DNA from: Hydrogenophaga sp. | Lineage (GTDB): Bacteria > Pseudomonadota > Gammaproteobacteria > Burkholderiales > Burkholderiaceae_C | Direction of reading: 5' to 3' | NCBI GenBank assembly: GCA_030682835.1 | Contig: JAUXNG010000095.1 | Location: 124,001 to 188,000, forward strand | Length of the DNA: 64,000 bases | In this document: in pieces, positions 23,619-33,400 of the stretch | Numbering within the stretch: position 1 is the first letter of the stretch | How the letters are laid out: the number at the start of each line of letters is the position of its first letter | The notes under the pieces: generated by a model | The model's input: only the letters and a program-made list of their open reading frames with translations | What the model was told of the DNA's origin: nothing | Database searches by the model: none | Position numbers and translations under genes: made by a program

Positions 23619-23945
23619 CTGTTACCCCCCCGCGCCGCGCCTAAGGGCGCGTCACCCCCCAGGGGGCGATGCGAAGCGGCCCGGCAAAGCCGGTTCCGCC
23701 GCATCCTCGGCTCAGGCCCGCGCTCCGGCGAGGTGCCTGTGTCGAGTATCTTTTTGTGCTTCCTCGCGTGCCGATGAGCATGGGTCGGGGTGACCGGCGC
23801 AGTGAGGTAAAGGAGGAGCCGGCCGCAGGCCGGCGGGGGACACGAACGGAGTCGGTCGCCCCGACCCATGCGGTGTCATCACGAAGTCGCGACCCGTTAG
23901 ACGTTAGACAATACGACTCCCACCCTAAAAGGCGGAGGTAACCCA
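23619..23945. repeat. boxB-boxA gap: GC-rich repeat and long inverted repeat
   Basis: This 327-bp stretch has no convincing gene. Its first ~100 bp hold a family B repeat (CACCCCCCAGGGGGCGATGC, CCGGCAAAGCCGG). A long inverted repeat follows: CATGGGTCGGGGTGACCG at 23779-23796 pairs with CGGTCGCCCCGACCCATG at 23853-23870 (17 of 18 bases). Its 56-base interior contains a second perfect hairpin, GCCGGCC-GCA-GGCCGGC. A tandem GTTAGAC lies near 23895-23908 and a GGAGGTAA ribosome site precedes boxA. Open frames here on the minus strand are low-complexity and judged spurious. Confidence 0.8.
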
Positions 23946-25241
23946 ATGGACATGGCCGTGACCACGATCAAGCAGCACCTGATCGACCCTGAAATCTGCA
24001 TCCGCTGCAACACCTGCGAAGCGATCTGCCCGGTGCAGGCCATCACGCACGATTCCCGCAACTACGTGGTGGACGCCGAGAAGTGCAACTGGTGCAACGA
24101 CTGCATCTCGCCGTGCCCCACCGGCTCGATCGACAACTACCGCACCATGCCGCGCATCAAGGCCTACTCGCTGGCCGAGCAGCTGGGCTGGGACGAGTTG
24201 CCTGCCGAGCTGTCGGCCGAAGAGCGGCGCGCACTGGCCGGCGACGATGCCACTGGCGAGCAGGTGGAGGCCACGCCCGCCACCGCTGAACCACTGGCCC
24301 CGGCCGCCGGCACCGCCAACGGCCAGGCCGTTTTCAGTTCCGCGGCCTTCGGCGCCACCATCCCACCCTGGTCGGCCGCCCACGCCTATACCAACCTCTA
24401 CGGCCCCAAGGCCGCCGAGAAAACCATCACCGCCACCGTCACCGGCAACCTGCGCGTGACCGAAGTCGGCAAGGAATACGACACCCACCACGTCGTGCTG
24501 GATTTCGGCAACCAGCCCTTTCCGGTGCTCGAAGGCCAGTCCATCGGCATCCTGCCGCCCGGCACCGACGACAAGGGCCGTGCGCACCACGCGCGCCAGT
24601 ACTCCATCGCCAGCCCGCGCAACGGCGAGCGGCCCGGTCACAACAACCTCTCGCTCACCATCAAGCGCGTGCTGGAAGACCACGACGGACAGCCCGTGCG
24701 CGGCGTGGCCTCCAACTACATGTGCGACCTGCAGGTGGGCGACAAGGTGCAGGTCATCGGGCCCTTCGGTGCCAGCTTCCTGATGCCCAACCACCCCCGG
24801 TCGAACATCGTCATGATCTGCACCGGCACCGGCAGTGCCCCCATGCGCGCCATGACCGAGTGGCGCCGGCGCCTGCGCGCCAGCGGCAAGTTCGAGGGCG
24901 GCAAGCTCATGCTGTTCTTCGGCGCCCGCACCCCGGCCGAACTGCCGTACTTCGGCCCGCTCAACAACCTGCCCAAAGACTTCATCGACACCGAGTTTGC
25001 GTTCTCGCGCGAGACCGGCAAGCCCAAGCGCTACGTGCAGGACGCGATGCGCGACCGTGCCGCCGACCTCGCCGCGCTGCTGCAAGACCCCAACACCTGC
25101 TTCTATGTGTGCGGCCTCAAGAGCATGGAAGAGGGCGTGGTGCTGGCCCTGCGCGACGTGGCCCAGAACGCCGGCCTCGACTGGGACAGCATCGGCGCGA
25201 CCCTCAAGCGCGAAGGCCGCCTGCATCTGGAAACCTACTGA
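23946..25241 (+). CDS. boxA: benzoyl-CoA 2,3-epoxidase, reductase subunit
   Basis: A 431-residue iron-sulfur flavoprotein that passes electrons from NADPH to BoxB. Two [4Fe-4S] ferredoxin motifs occupy the N-terminus: C18/C21/C24/C28 and C47/C50/C53/C57. After an Ala/Pro-rich linker (about 100-130) comes a ferredoxin-NADP reductase domain with RQYS at 217-220 for FAD and GTGSAP at 294-299 for the nicotinamide cofactor. GGAGGTAA lies before the ATG at 23946. It ends the box operon and is followed 143 bp later by formate dehydrogenase maturation genes. Confidence 0.95.
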   Translation: MDMAVTTIKQHLIDPEICIRCNTCEAICPVQAITHDSRNYVVDAEKCNWCNDCISPCPTGSIDNYRTMPRIKAYSLAEQLGWDELPAELSAEERRALAGDDATGEQVEATPATAEPLAPAAGTANGQAVFSSAAFGATIPPWSAAHAYTNLYGPKAAEKTITATVTGNLRVTEVGKEYDTHHVVLDFGNQPFPVLEGQSIGILPPGTDDKGRAHHARQYSIASPRNGERPGHNNLSLTIKRVLEDHDGQPVRGVASNYMCDLQVGDKVQVIGPFGASFLMPNHPRSNIVMICTGTGSAPMRAMTEWRRRLRASGKFEGGKLMLFFGARTPAELPYFGPLNNLPKDFIDTEFAFSRETGKPKRYVQDAMRDRAADLAALLQDPNTCFYVCGLKSMEEGVVLALRDVAQNAGLDWDSIGATLKREGRLHLETY

Positions 25242-25268
25242 CGAGCGGGCAGCGGCACGCGTGTCGCC

Positions 25269-25298
25269 GGGCGGTCATGGCCGGCTGTCGGACCGCCC
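25269..25298 (+). terminator. hairpin between boxA and the DUF3305 gene
   Basis: A perfect 8-bp stem, GGGCGGTC / GACCGCCC, with a 14-base loop lies 28 bp after the boxA stop. There is no T run, so termination would be weak or factor-dependent. It may only partly separate the box operon from the formate dehydrogenase maturation genes. Confidence 0.4.
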
Positions 25299-25384
25299 TA
25301 GGGGAAAGCACTGCTGGGGGCACGGAATAGCGCCTGGCCCTGTCTCAGGGGTGTCGGGATCGCTTACATTCCCTGCTTTCCACC

Positions 25385-26038
25385 ATGTCCGCACCCACCA
25401 TGACAAGCCCCCAGCCACGCCCCGTGATCGAGGTGGACGTGGTCATGCGCCACGAGCCCGTCACGGGTCCCATGAGCCGCTGGCAGGCCTGGCGCTGGGT
25501 GCTGGGCGACGTGCTGCTGCGGGCCGACCCCGACGAGGCGCCCGCGCTGCTGCCTGACGAGCAGCACGAGCCAGAGGCCGTGACCCCGGTGGACACTGCC
25601 GCCCCCCCCGGCGCCAGCCACTGGCTGTTTCCGCGCTTTCGCGTCGAGCTGTTTCGCGACGACTCGGAAGGTTATTTCCTGAACCTCAACAGCCCCACGC
25701 CCTGTTTCTGGGTGGTCTGGCGGGCGGACGAAGACCGACTCATCGAGGGCGAGCCCCTGGCCGTGCCGCAGACCGTCACGCTCAGCTACCACGACGCGGG
25801 CCGCTGGCTCGACGCGCAGGAGCGGGTAGAGCAGGTGAGCGCGCCACCCGAGGTGGTGGACTGGCTGCGCGGCTTCGTTGACGCCACCTACCAGCCCGAG
25901 CCCAAGCGCCGCAAGCGCCCCGACAGCTTCAAGCCGCTGACCGACCGCTTTGGTCAGCCGGTGCGTATCTCCACGGAGAAGCTGCGCGGCGGTGGCGGCC
26001 CCCGTGCAGAAGGTGGCGACGGCGGTGCCCATGGCTGA
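25385..26038 (+). CDS. DUF3305 domain protein, formate dehydrogenase accessory
   Basis: A 217-residue soluble protein. The core (about 12-160) contains EVDVVMRHEPVTGPMSRWQAWRW in outline, then RVELFRDDSEGYFLNLNSP and CFWVVWR, hallmarks of DUF3305. Members are encoded beside DUF3306 and molybdenum formate dehydrogenase genes; their biochemical role is unknown. An alternative ATG at 25400 would drop five residues. The 3' end overlaps the next gene by 8 bp, indicating translational coupling. Confidence 0.85.
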   Translation: MSAPTMTSPQPRPVIEVDVVMRHEPVTGPMSRWQAWRWVLGDVLLRADPDEAPALLPDEQHEPEAVTPVDTAAPPGASHWLFPRFRVELFRDDSEGYFLNLNSPTPCFWVVWRADEDRLIEGEPLAVPQTVTLSYHDAGRWLDAQERVEQVSAPPEVVDWLRGFVDATYQPEPKRRKRPDSFKPLTDRFGQPVRISTEKLRGGGGPRAEGGDGGAHG

Positions 26039-26744
26039 AGACGACAACTTCTTCTCGCGCTGGTCGCGACGCAAGGTGCAGGTGCGCACCGGCCAGCCGC
26101 TGCCGGTCGATCCGCCGGCTGCGCCTGCGCCCGTGGTGGTGCCCGGCACCGCCGCGGTGCCGCCGCCCGACCAGAGCCGCACGCGCGCGCCTGCCCCCGT
26201 TCAGCAAGAGCGGCAAACCGCCGCGCCCGCGGTGGCCGACGAGCCGCCGCCCACCATGGAAGACGTGGCCCGCCTCACGCCAGAGGCCGACTTCAAGCCC
26301 TTCATGGCCCGCCAGGTGCCGGCCGAGGTGCGCAACGCGGCCGTGAAGAAGCTGTTTGCCGACCCGCACTTCAACATCATGGACGGGCTCGACATCTACA
26401 TCGACGACTACTCCAAGCCCAGCCCGCTCTCCGCCGCCGACATGGCGCGCATGGTCGGTGCCCAGTTCCTCAAGCTGGTGGACGACCCGAACGAGGTGAA
26501 GCCCGCCACCGTGGCCGGTGCGCCCGCCGGCCCGGTGCCGGCCGAGGCCACCACCGCCGATACCGACGAAGCGTCCGCCGACACCCCCGCTCCTGCAGCG
26601 GACGGCCCACCGTCCGATCAGACTCCAGAGGCGGCGAATGTCGCCGCCACGGACCAACCCGAATGCCAAGATGACCACGCTGATCTGCAACTGCAACCAG
26701 ACCATGCCCCTGAACGCGAAAGCCCTGGGCGAGGCGCTGGATGA
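26031..26744 (+). CDS. DUF3306 domain protein, formate dehydrogenase accessory
   Basis: A 237-residue protein starting MAEDDNFFSRWSRRKVQVR, the DUF3306 signature. A conserved core PEADFKPFMARQVPAEVRN followed by LFADPHFNIMDGLDIYIDDY lies near residues 83-126; the rest is Ala/Pro-rich and likely disordered. The family is found next to DUF3305 and formate dehydrogenase genes; function unknown. Its last ~74 bases overlap the start of the polyferredoxin gene in another frame, so the C-terminal tail is unlikely to be critical. Confidence 0.85.
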   Translation: MAEDDNFFSRWSRRKVQVRTGQPLPVDPPAAPAPVVVPGTAAVPPPDQSRTRAPAPVQQERQTAAPAVADEPPPTMEDVARLTPEADFKPFMARQVPAEVRNAAVKKLFADPHFNIMDGLDIYIDDYSKPSPLSAADMARMVGAQFLKLVDDPNEVKPATVAGAPAGPVPAEATTADTDEASADTPAPAADGPPSDQTPEAANVAATDQPECQDDHADLQLQPDHAPERESPGRGAG

Positions 26745-28779
26745 AGACCTGACGCTGCACACCACGCTGTGCCGGCGCGACGCGCCCGCCTTCCAGCGGG
26801 CCGCCCGCAGCAGCGACGAACTGGTGGTGGCCTGCACGCAGGAAAGCCGCCTGTTCACCGAGCTGTCGGAGCAGACCGAAGGCGCCGTGTCGCTCGATGT
26901 GCGGTCGATCCACTTCGTCAACATCCGCGAAACCGGCGGCTGGGGCCGCGAAGCGGCGCAGGCCACGCCCAAGATGGCCGCCCTGCTGGCTGCCGCCCGC
27001 CTGCCCGAAGCCGAGCCGGTGCCCACCGTCAGCTACAAGAGTGCCGGCCGCGTGCTGGTCATCGGTGCGCTGGAAGCCGGCGAGCGCGCCGCTGCGCTGG
27101 TGGGCGACGTGCTCGACGTCACCCTCATGGCCACCGGCGGCGCCGGCATGCAGCAGCGCCGCTACCCCGTCATCGCCGGCGAACTGCGCCAAGTGCGCGG
27201 CTGGCTGGGTGCCTTCAATGTGGAATGGACCACATCGAACCCGATCGACCTGGACCTGTGCACCCGCTGCAACGCCTGCATATCGGCCTGCCCGGAAGAC
27301 GCCATCGGCCTGGACTACCAGATCGACATGAGCCGCTGCCAGTCGCACCGCGCCTGCGTAAAGGCTTGCGAAGCCGTGGGCGCCATCAACTTCCAGCGCG
27401 AGCCCCAGCCCCACAGCGACAGCTTCGACCTCGTGCTCGACTTGCGCCGCACGCCCGCCTTCAGTCAGCACGCGCACCCGCAGGGTTACCTCCACCTGCC
27501 CGGTGGCCTGAGCGACCCGGCGGCCATGGCATCGCTGCTCAAGCTGCGCGAGCTGGTGGGCGAATTCGAGAAGCCCAAGTTTTTCACCTACAAACAGAAA
27601 ATCTGCGCCCACGGCCGCAACGAGACCGTGGGCTGCAACGCCTGCGTCGAGATCTGCTCGGCCCTGGCCATCAGCAGCGACATCAAGCGCAACCAGATCG
27701 TCGTCAACCCCAACCTGTGCGTGGGCTGCGGCGCCTGCACCACCGTGTGCCCCACGGGCGCGCTGAGCTACGCCTACCCCCGCGCCAGCGAGCAGGGCGT
27801 GAAGCTGCGCACCGTGCTGGCCACCTACGCCAGGGCCGGCGGCAAAGACGCGGCCCTGCTGCTGCACAGCCAGGAAGCCGGCGCCGCGCTCATTGGCGAC
27901 CTGGGCCGTGCCGCCTCGCTGGACAAGACCGTGCGCGGCGTGCCCGCCCGCGTGATCCCACTGCCGCTCTGGCACACCGCGTCCGTGGGGCTGGAGGTGT
28001 GGCTGTCGGCCTTTGCCTACGGTGCCTCGCAGGTCTGGGTGCTCATGACCGGCGACGAAGCACCGCAGTACCGTGACGCCGTGCGCGAGCAGATGGCAGT
28101 GGCCCAAAGCATCGTCACCGGCCTGGGCTACAGCGGCCAGCACTTCCAGCTGATCGAGGCGCGCGACGCCCGTGACCTCATGGCGCTGGACGCTGCCCTG
28201 GGTGCCGCGCCGGCTCAAGGTGTGAAGCGCCGCGCCAGCTTCGCCGTGCAGGCCGAAAAACGCTCCACGCTCGAACTGGCGCTGGACCATCTCGCTCAAG
28301 ACAGCGCCACGCTGGGCCGCACCGCCGAGGCGATCGCGCTGCCTGCTGCATCGCCGCTGGGCACCATCGCTGTTGACCAGGCCGCCTGCACGCTGTGCCT
28401 GAGCTGTGTCAGCGCCTGTCCGGCCAGCGCCCTGCAGGACAACACCGAGCGCCCGCAGCTGCGCTTCATCGAGAAAAACTGCGTGCAGTGCGGCCTGTGC
28501 GCCAGCACCTGCCCGGAGAACGCCATCACGCTGGCGCCGCGCCTGCTGCTCACGGAACAGCGCAAGCAGCTGCGCGTGCTGAACGAAGCCCAGCCCTACC
28601 AGTGCATACGCTGCAGCAAGCCCTTTGGCACGCTCAAAGGCATCGAGGTGATGCTGGGCAAGCTGGCCGGCCACGCCATGTTCCAGGGCGAGGCGCTGGA
28701 ACGCCTGAAAATGTGTGGCGACTGCCGCGTGGTGGACATCTACTCGACCACCCGCGAAACGCGCATCACGGATTTATGA
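26671..28779 (+). CDS. 4Fe-4S polyferredoxin associated with formate dehydrogenase
   Basis: A 702-residue iron-sulfur protein. Ferredoxin-type C-x2-C-x2-C-x3-C motifs start at C197, C350, C573 and C604, with a variant motif at C312/C322/C325/C329 and further cysteines at 223-233. A final set, C645-x2-C648 and C682-x2-C685, could hold another cluster. The first ~190 residues lack clusters. No membrane segment or signal peptide is evident, so it is probably cytoplasmic. Homologues sit in DUF3305/DUF3306/TorD formate dehydrogenase clusters; a role in maturation or electron transfer is inferred. The start at 26671 was chosen because MTTLICNC begins the conserved region. Confidence 0.85.
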   Translation: MTTLICNCNQTMPLNAKALGEALDEDLTLHTTLCRRDAPAFQRAARSSDELVVACTQESRLFTELSEQTEGAVSLDVRSIHFVNIRETGGWGREAAQATPKMAALLAAARLPEAEPVPTVSYKSAGRVLVIGALEAGERAAALVGDVLDVTLMATGGAGMQQRRYPVIAGELRQVRGWLGAFNVEWTTSNPIDLDLCTRCNACISACPEDAIGLDYQIDMSRCQSHRACVKACEAVGAINFQREPQPHSDSFDLVLDLRRTPAFSQHAHPQGYLHLPGGLSDPAAMASLLKLRELVGEFEKPKFFTYKQKICAHGRNETVGCNACVEICSALAISSDIKRNQIVVNPNLCVGCGACTTVCPTGALSYAYPRASEQGVKLRTVLATYARAGGKDAALLLHSQEAGAALIGDLGRAASLDKTVRGVPARVIPLPLWHTASVGLEVWLSAFAYGASQVWVLMTGDEAPQYRDAVREQMAVAQSIVTGLGYSGQHFQLIEARDARDLMALDAALGAAPAQGVKRRASFAVQAEKRSTLELALDHLAQDSATLGRTAEAIALPAASPLGTIAVDQAACTLCLSCVSACPASALQDNTERPQLRFIEKNCVQCGLCASTCPENAITLAPRLLLTEQRKQLRVLNEAQPYQCIRCSKPFGTLKGIEVMLGKLAGHAMFQGEALERLKMCGDCRVVDIYSTTRETRITDL

Positions 28780-29001
28780 CGCCCCCCTGCGCCGCTGCGC
28801 TCGCCTTGCAGGCCGCGTCTGCGCCAGAGTCGCAGACCCTTCGGGCTGTCCGAATCTGCGCAGGCAGATTCAGAGCCGCAGCCCTCAGCCCCCAAGGGGG
28901 ACCACGCCTGTGGCCTGGCAAAGCCAGTTCCGCGGCGTGCCCCGGATTCAGCCCGGGCGCTCAGCCTGATATGGTGATCAGCGAACCGAACAACGAACAA
29001 C
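28780..29001. repeat. gap before torD-like gene with family B repeat
   Basis: A 222-bp gap with no gene. It contains GC-rich dyads including TCGCAGACCCTTCGGGCTGTCCGA in outline, CCCCCAAGGGGG (about 28891-28902), TGGCAAAGCCA and CCCGGATTCAGCCCGGG (about 28940-28956). The layout matches the family B repeat found elsewhere in the window. Confidence 0.55.
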
Positions 29002-29619
29002 ATGAACGAACCCATTCCCGTTTCCTCCGCCCTTGACGAAGAAACCGCCCGTGCCGAGGTCTATGGCCTGCTGGCCGCTCTGTTCTACGCGCCGCCCACG
29101 CCCGAGCTGATGGCGCAGCTGCGCGTGGCGGTCACCGAAGCACCGGCAGCCGGCGGTTTCCTGGAAGAGCCGTGGCGCACGGTCGTGGCCGCTGCCCGCG
29201 ACGTGAGCGATGAAGGTGTGGCCACCGAGTTCGATGCCTTGTTCGGTGGTGTCGGCAAGCCCGAGATCTACCTGTTCGGCTCGCACTACCTGAGCGGTTT
29301 CCTGAACGAAAAACCTCTGGCCGCCCTCCGCGGCGATCTCGCGGCTCTGGGTCTGGGCCGTGACGACACCATGCCCGAGACCGAAGACCACTTCGCCTAC
29401 CTGTGCGAGGTGATGCGCTACCTGATCGCCGGCGACGAGGTCGAGGTGGCCAACCTCACGCAGCAGCAGAAGTTCTTCGTCACCCACCTGCAGCCCTGGG
29501 GCCAGGCCATGTGCGACGCCATCAGCGCCCACCCCAAAGCCCGCTTCTACGCGGCACTGGCCGGCTTTACCCATGCGTTCCTGGGGGTGGAGGCGCAGGG
29601 CTTTGACATGCTGGCCTGA
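29002..29619 (+). CDS. TorD/DmsD-type molybdoenzyme chaperone
   Basis: A 205-residue all-helical chaperone expected to bind the Tat signal or apo-form of the molybdenum catalytic subunit before export. The N-terminal half has ARAEVYGLLAALFYAPP, then FDALFGGVGKPEIYLFGSHYLSGF, and EDHFAYLCEVMRYLI, matching the E-x4-5-D-H region of the TorD family. Its client is probably FdhA at 43.5 kb, although nearly 14 kb of other genes now separates them. It is the last gene of the maturation block. Confidence 0.88.
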   Translation: MNEPIPVSSALDEETARAEVYGLLAALFYAPPTPELMAQLRVAVTEAPAAGGFLEEPWRTVVAAARDVSDEGVATEFDALFGGVGKPEIYLFGSHYLSGFLNEKPLAALRGDLAALGLGRDDTMPETEDHFAYLCEVMRYLIAGDEVEVANLTQQQKFFVTHLQPWGQAMCDAISAHPKARFYAALAGFTHAFLGVEAQGFDMLA

Positions 29620-29675
29620 TCGCTTGTTCGAGGGCGGGGAGGGTGCGATCAGCGCCCCTCCGGCGGAACGCCCGA

Positions 29676-29693
29676 GTGGCTGCGCTCAGCCAC
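29676..29693 (+). other. stem-loop before TauE/SafE gene
   Basis: A perfect 7-bp stem, GTGGCTG-CGCT-CAGCCAC, ends 13 bp before the start codon of the next gene. No T run follows. It might terminate the maturation-gene transcript or shape translation of the permease gene, and it marks the left border of the metal-efflux block. Confidence 0.4.
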
Positions 29694-29706
29694 GACCGCC
29701 CGCCCC

Positions 29707-30456
29707 ATGACTGAACACAGCCTCGTGTTCGTGGCAGCCGTCTTCGGCCTGGCCGGTGGGGTCAAGGGCCTGTCCGGCATGGGCTTGCCTACCGTGGCGA
29801 TCGGCCTGCTCAGCTTCGTGATGCCTCCAGCCACCGCCGCCAGCCTGCTGGTGATCCCCTCCCTGGCGACCAACCTGGTGCAGTGTTTCGGCGCCCACAC
29901 CCGTGTGCTGGTGAGGCGGCTCTGGCCGCTGTGGCTGGCCATCTTCGTGGGCGCGTTTGTCAGTCCCTTGCCTTCGCTGGCTGACGCGGGGAGCGCCGTG
30001 CGCCTGATGCTCGGCGCCGTGCTGGCGGCTTACGGTGCCTGGGGCCTGCTGGGTCGGGCGCTGCCTGGGCCAGGCCGCCACGAAGGCATTCTTTCGGTGG
30101 CAGCGGGTTATGTGAACGGGGTCATCACCGCGGCCACCGGGGTTTACGTGCTGCCCCTCATGCCCTATCTGCAGGCGCTGCAGCTGCCGCGCGAGGCCAT
30201 GATCCAGGCGATGGGCCTGTCGTTCACCGTGTGCACCCTGGCCATGGCCCTTCGCCTGGGCGGCGCCCAGGTGGCGGCAGAGGCGTTCACCGTGGCAGGG
30301 GCGGTGGCGCTGTTCGCCGCGTTCGCCGGCCTTTACGCCGGCTCGCAGTTGCGCCGCCACCTGAACGCTGGCGTGTTTCGCCGCGTGCTGTTTGCCGCGT
30401 TTGTGGCGCTGGGCGTGATGATGGCGGGCAAAGAGCTCCTGGGATCCGTCGGCTGA
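29707..30456 (+). CDS. TauE/SafE (TSUP) family permease
   Basis: A 249-residue inner-membrane protein with about eight hydrophobic segments in two halves. The first begins FVAAVFGLAGGVKGLSGMGLP and the second SVAAGYVNGVITAATGVYVLP, the paired G-x2-G-rich motifs of the TSUP family, whose members export sulfite or other organic and sulfur anions. No clear Shine-Dalgarno is seen before the ATG. It is convergent with cusA (6 bp apart). Substrate unknown. Confidence 0.88.
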   Translation: MTEHSLVFVAAVFGLAGGVKGLSGMGLPTVAIGLLSFVMPPATAASLLVIPSLATNLVQCFGAHTRVLVRRLWPLWLAIFVGAFVSPLPSLADAGSAVRLMLGAVLAAYGAWGLLGRALPGPGRHEGILSVAAGYVNGVITAATGVYVLPLMPYLQALQLPREAMIQAMGLSFTVCTLAMALRLGGAQVAAEAFTVAGAVALFAAFAGLYAGSQLRRHLNAGVFRRVLFAAFVALGVMMAGKELLGSVG

Positions 30457-30461
30457 CGTGA

Positions 30462-33400
30462 TCAGCCGGCCGTGGCGGCCAGTGGTGTTCCCGGCATCGT
30501 GCGCCGCCCGGCGCGCAGCGTCCATTGCTTGGCCACTGCGTAAAGGGCCGGAATCACCATCAGCGTGAGGATGGTTGAAGAGACCATGCCGCCGACCATC
30601 GGTGCGGCGATCCGGCGCATCACTTCCGAGCCCGTTCCAGTGCTCCACATGATGGGCAGCAAGCCCGCGATCACGGTGATGGTGGTCATCATCTTGGGGC
30701 GCACGCGCTCCACCGCTCCTTCCATCACCGCGCGGTACAGGTCGGCCACAGTGGGCTCACGGCCTTCCTCTGCGCAGCGGGCCTGTGCGTCGCGCCAGGC
30801 GTGGTCGAGGTAGATCAGCATGATCACGCCGGTTTCGGCCGCCACACCGGCCAGTGCGATGAAGCCTACCGCCACGGCCACACTCATGTTGTAGTCCAGC
30901 CACCACATCAGCCAGATGCCACCGATCAGCGCGAACGGCACCGAACTCATGACGATCAGGGTTTCCGTCAGGCGGCGGAAGTTCAGGTAGAGCAACAGGA
31001 AGATCAGCGCCAGCGTCAGCGGAACCACCACCTTGAGCTTTTCCTTGGCGCGCTCCATGTATTCAAACTGCCCGCTCCAGGTGGCGTAGGTGCCCGGCGG
31101 GAAGCTGACCTGTTCGGCCACCGCCTGCTGAGCCCGGCGCACAAACGCGCCAAGGTCGGACTCGCGCGTGTCCACATAGATGTAGCCGACCAGCAGGGCG
31201 TTTTCGGTGCGGATGGCGGGCGGGCCGTTGCGAATCGTCACCTCGGCCACCTGGCCCAGCGGCACCATGCCGCTGCTGGTGGGAAGGAACACCTCGCGTG
31301 CGATCCGTTCGGGGTCGCTGCGCAGGCTCCGGGGGTAGCGCACCGTGACGCCGTAGCGCTCCAGCCCCAGCACGGCGGTGGTGACCTGCTCGCCGCCCAG
31401 CGCGGCGGCCACCACCTGCTGCAAGGTGTCCACCGTGAGGCCCAGGCGCGCCAGCTGCTCGCGGCGCGGCTCGATGTCTAGGTACAGGCCACCGGTCACC
31501 CGTTCGGCGTAGGCGCTCGTGGTGCCCGGCACCGATTTGACGGCCGTCTCCACTTCCCGTGCCACGCGCTCGATGTCGTCCAGGTTGCGGCCAAACACCT
31601 TGACCCCGATGGGGGTGCGGATGCCGGTGGAGAGCATGTCGATGCGCGCCTTGATCGGCATGGTCCACGAGTTGGCGAGCCCCGGGAAGCGCAGCGCAGC
31701 GTCCATCTCCGCCACCAGCGCGTCCACCGTGAGGCCGGGGCGCCACTGTGCCTCGGGCTTGAGGTTGATCACCGTCTCGAACATCTCGATCGGTGCCGGA
31801 TCGGTGGCCGATTCGGCCCGGCCCGCCTTGCCATACACCGACTCGACCTCAGGGAAGGTCTTGATGATGCGGTTGGTGGTGGCCAGCAGGCGCCCGGCCT
31901 CGGTGACCGACATGCCGGGTACCGAAGCCGGCATGTAGAACAGCGTGCCCTCGTTGAGGGTGGGCATGAATTCCGAGCCCAGCTGGCGCGCCGGGTAGAT
32001 CGTCGCCACCATCGCCGCCAGCGCCAGCAGGATCGTCACCCACTTGAAGCGCAGAACGGCGTGGATCATGGGCCGGTAGCTCCAGATCAGGAAACGGTTC
32101 ACCGGGTTCCGTGACTCGGGCAGGATGCGCCCGCGCACGAAGAACAGCATCAGCACCGGCACCAGCGTCAGCGACAGAAAGGCGGCGCCGGCCATGGCAA
32201 AGGTCTTGGTGAAGGCCAGCGGCGAGAACAGCCGCCCCTCCTGGCCCTCCAGCGCGAACACCGGCAGGAACGAAACCGTGATGATCAGCAGCGAAAAGAA
32301 CAGCGCCGGGCCCACTTCCTGGCAGGCGTCGATGATGACCCGCGCGCGCGCCCGGGCGTGTTCGGCCGGGGTGAGGACAAGTGCCTTCGAGTCAAAGCGT
32401 TCCAGCCGCTTGTGGGCGTTTTCGATCATCACGATGGCGGCGTCCACCATCGCCCCGATGGCGATGGCGATGCCCCCCAGGCTCATGATGTTGGAGCCGA
32501 TGCCCAGCACTTTCATGGCAATGAACGCAAACAGGATGCCCAGCGGCAGCGTGACGATGGCCACCAGTGCGCTGCGCACATGCAGCAGGAAAATGATGCA
32601 CACCGCCGCGACGATCAGGCTTTCTTCCAGCAGTGTCCACTTCAGGTTGTCGATGGCGCGCTGGATCAGCGTCGAGCGGTCGTACACGGGCACGATCTCG
32701 GTGCCCGCCGGCAGGCCGGGGCTGATCTCGGCGATCTTGGCCTTGACGTTGGCGATCACGTCGAGTGCGTTCTCGCCGAAACGGGCCATCACGATGCCCG
32801 ATGCCACCTCCCCCTCGCCGTTGAGCTCGGCAATGCCGCGCCGACCCGCCGGCACCAGCTCGACCCGGGCCACGTCCGAGATGCGCACCGGCGTGCCCCG
32901 GTCCTGGCCCAGCACCAGCGAGCCAATGTCGTCGATGCCACGCAGGTAGCCCCGTCCGCGCACCATGAATTCTTTCTCGGCCAGTTCGATGACGCGCCCG
33001 CCCACGTCGCGGTTGGACGCGGCCACCGCCTTGCCCACCTGGTCGAGCGTGATGCCGACACTCGCCAGCCGGTAGGGGTCCACCACCACCTGAAATTCCT
33101 TGACGAAGCCGCCGATGCTCGCCACTTCGGACACCCCGTGTGCCTGGCTCAGCTGGTAGCGCACATACCAGTCCTGCAGGCTGCGCAGTTCGCCCAGATC
33201 CTGGTCTTTGCCCAGCAGGGCGTACTGGTAGACCCAGCCGACCCCGGTGGCGTCCGGGCCGATCTGCGGCGCAACCCCCTGGGGCAGGCGGCCCGATGCC
33301 GAGCTGAGGTATTCCAGCACCCGCGAGCGCGCCCAGTAGATGTCGGTGCCGTCCTCGAAGATCACATACACATACGAGGCGCCGAACATCGAAAAGCCCC

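Noticed and set aside
25315-25332. GGGGCACGGAATAGCG as a second sigma-54 promoter before the DUF3305 gene
   Set aside because: It resembles the fdh promoter, but the GG-to-GC spacing is one base short of the required 10, which normally abolishes function.
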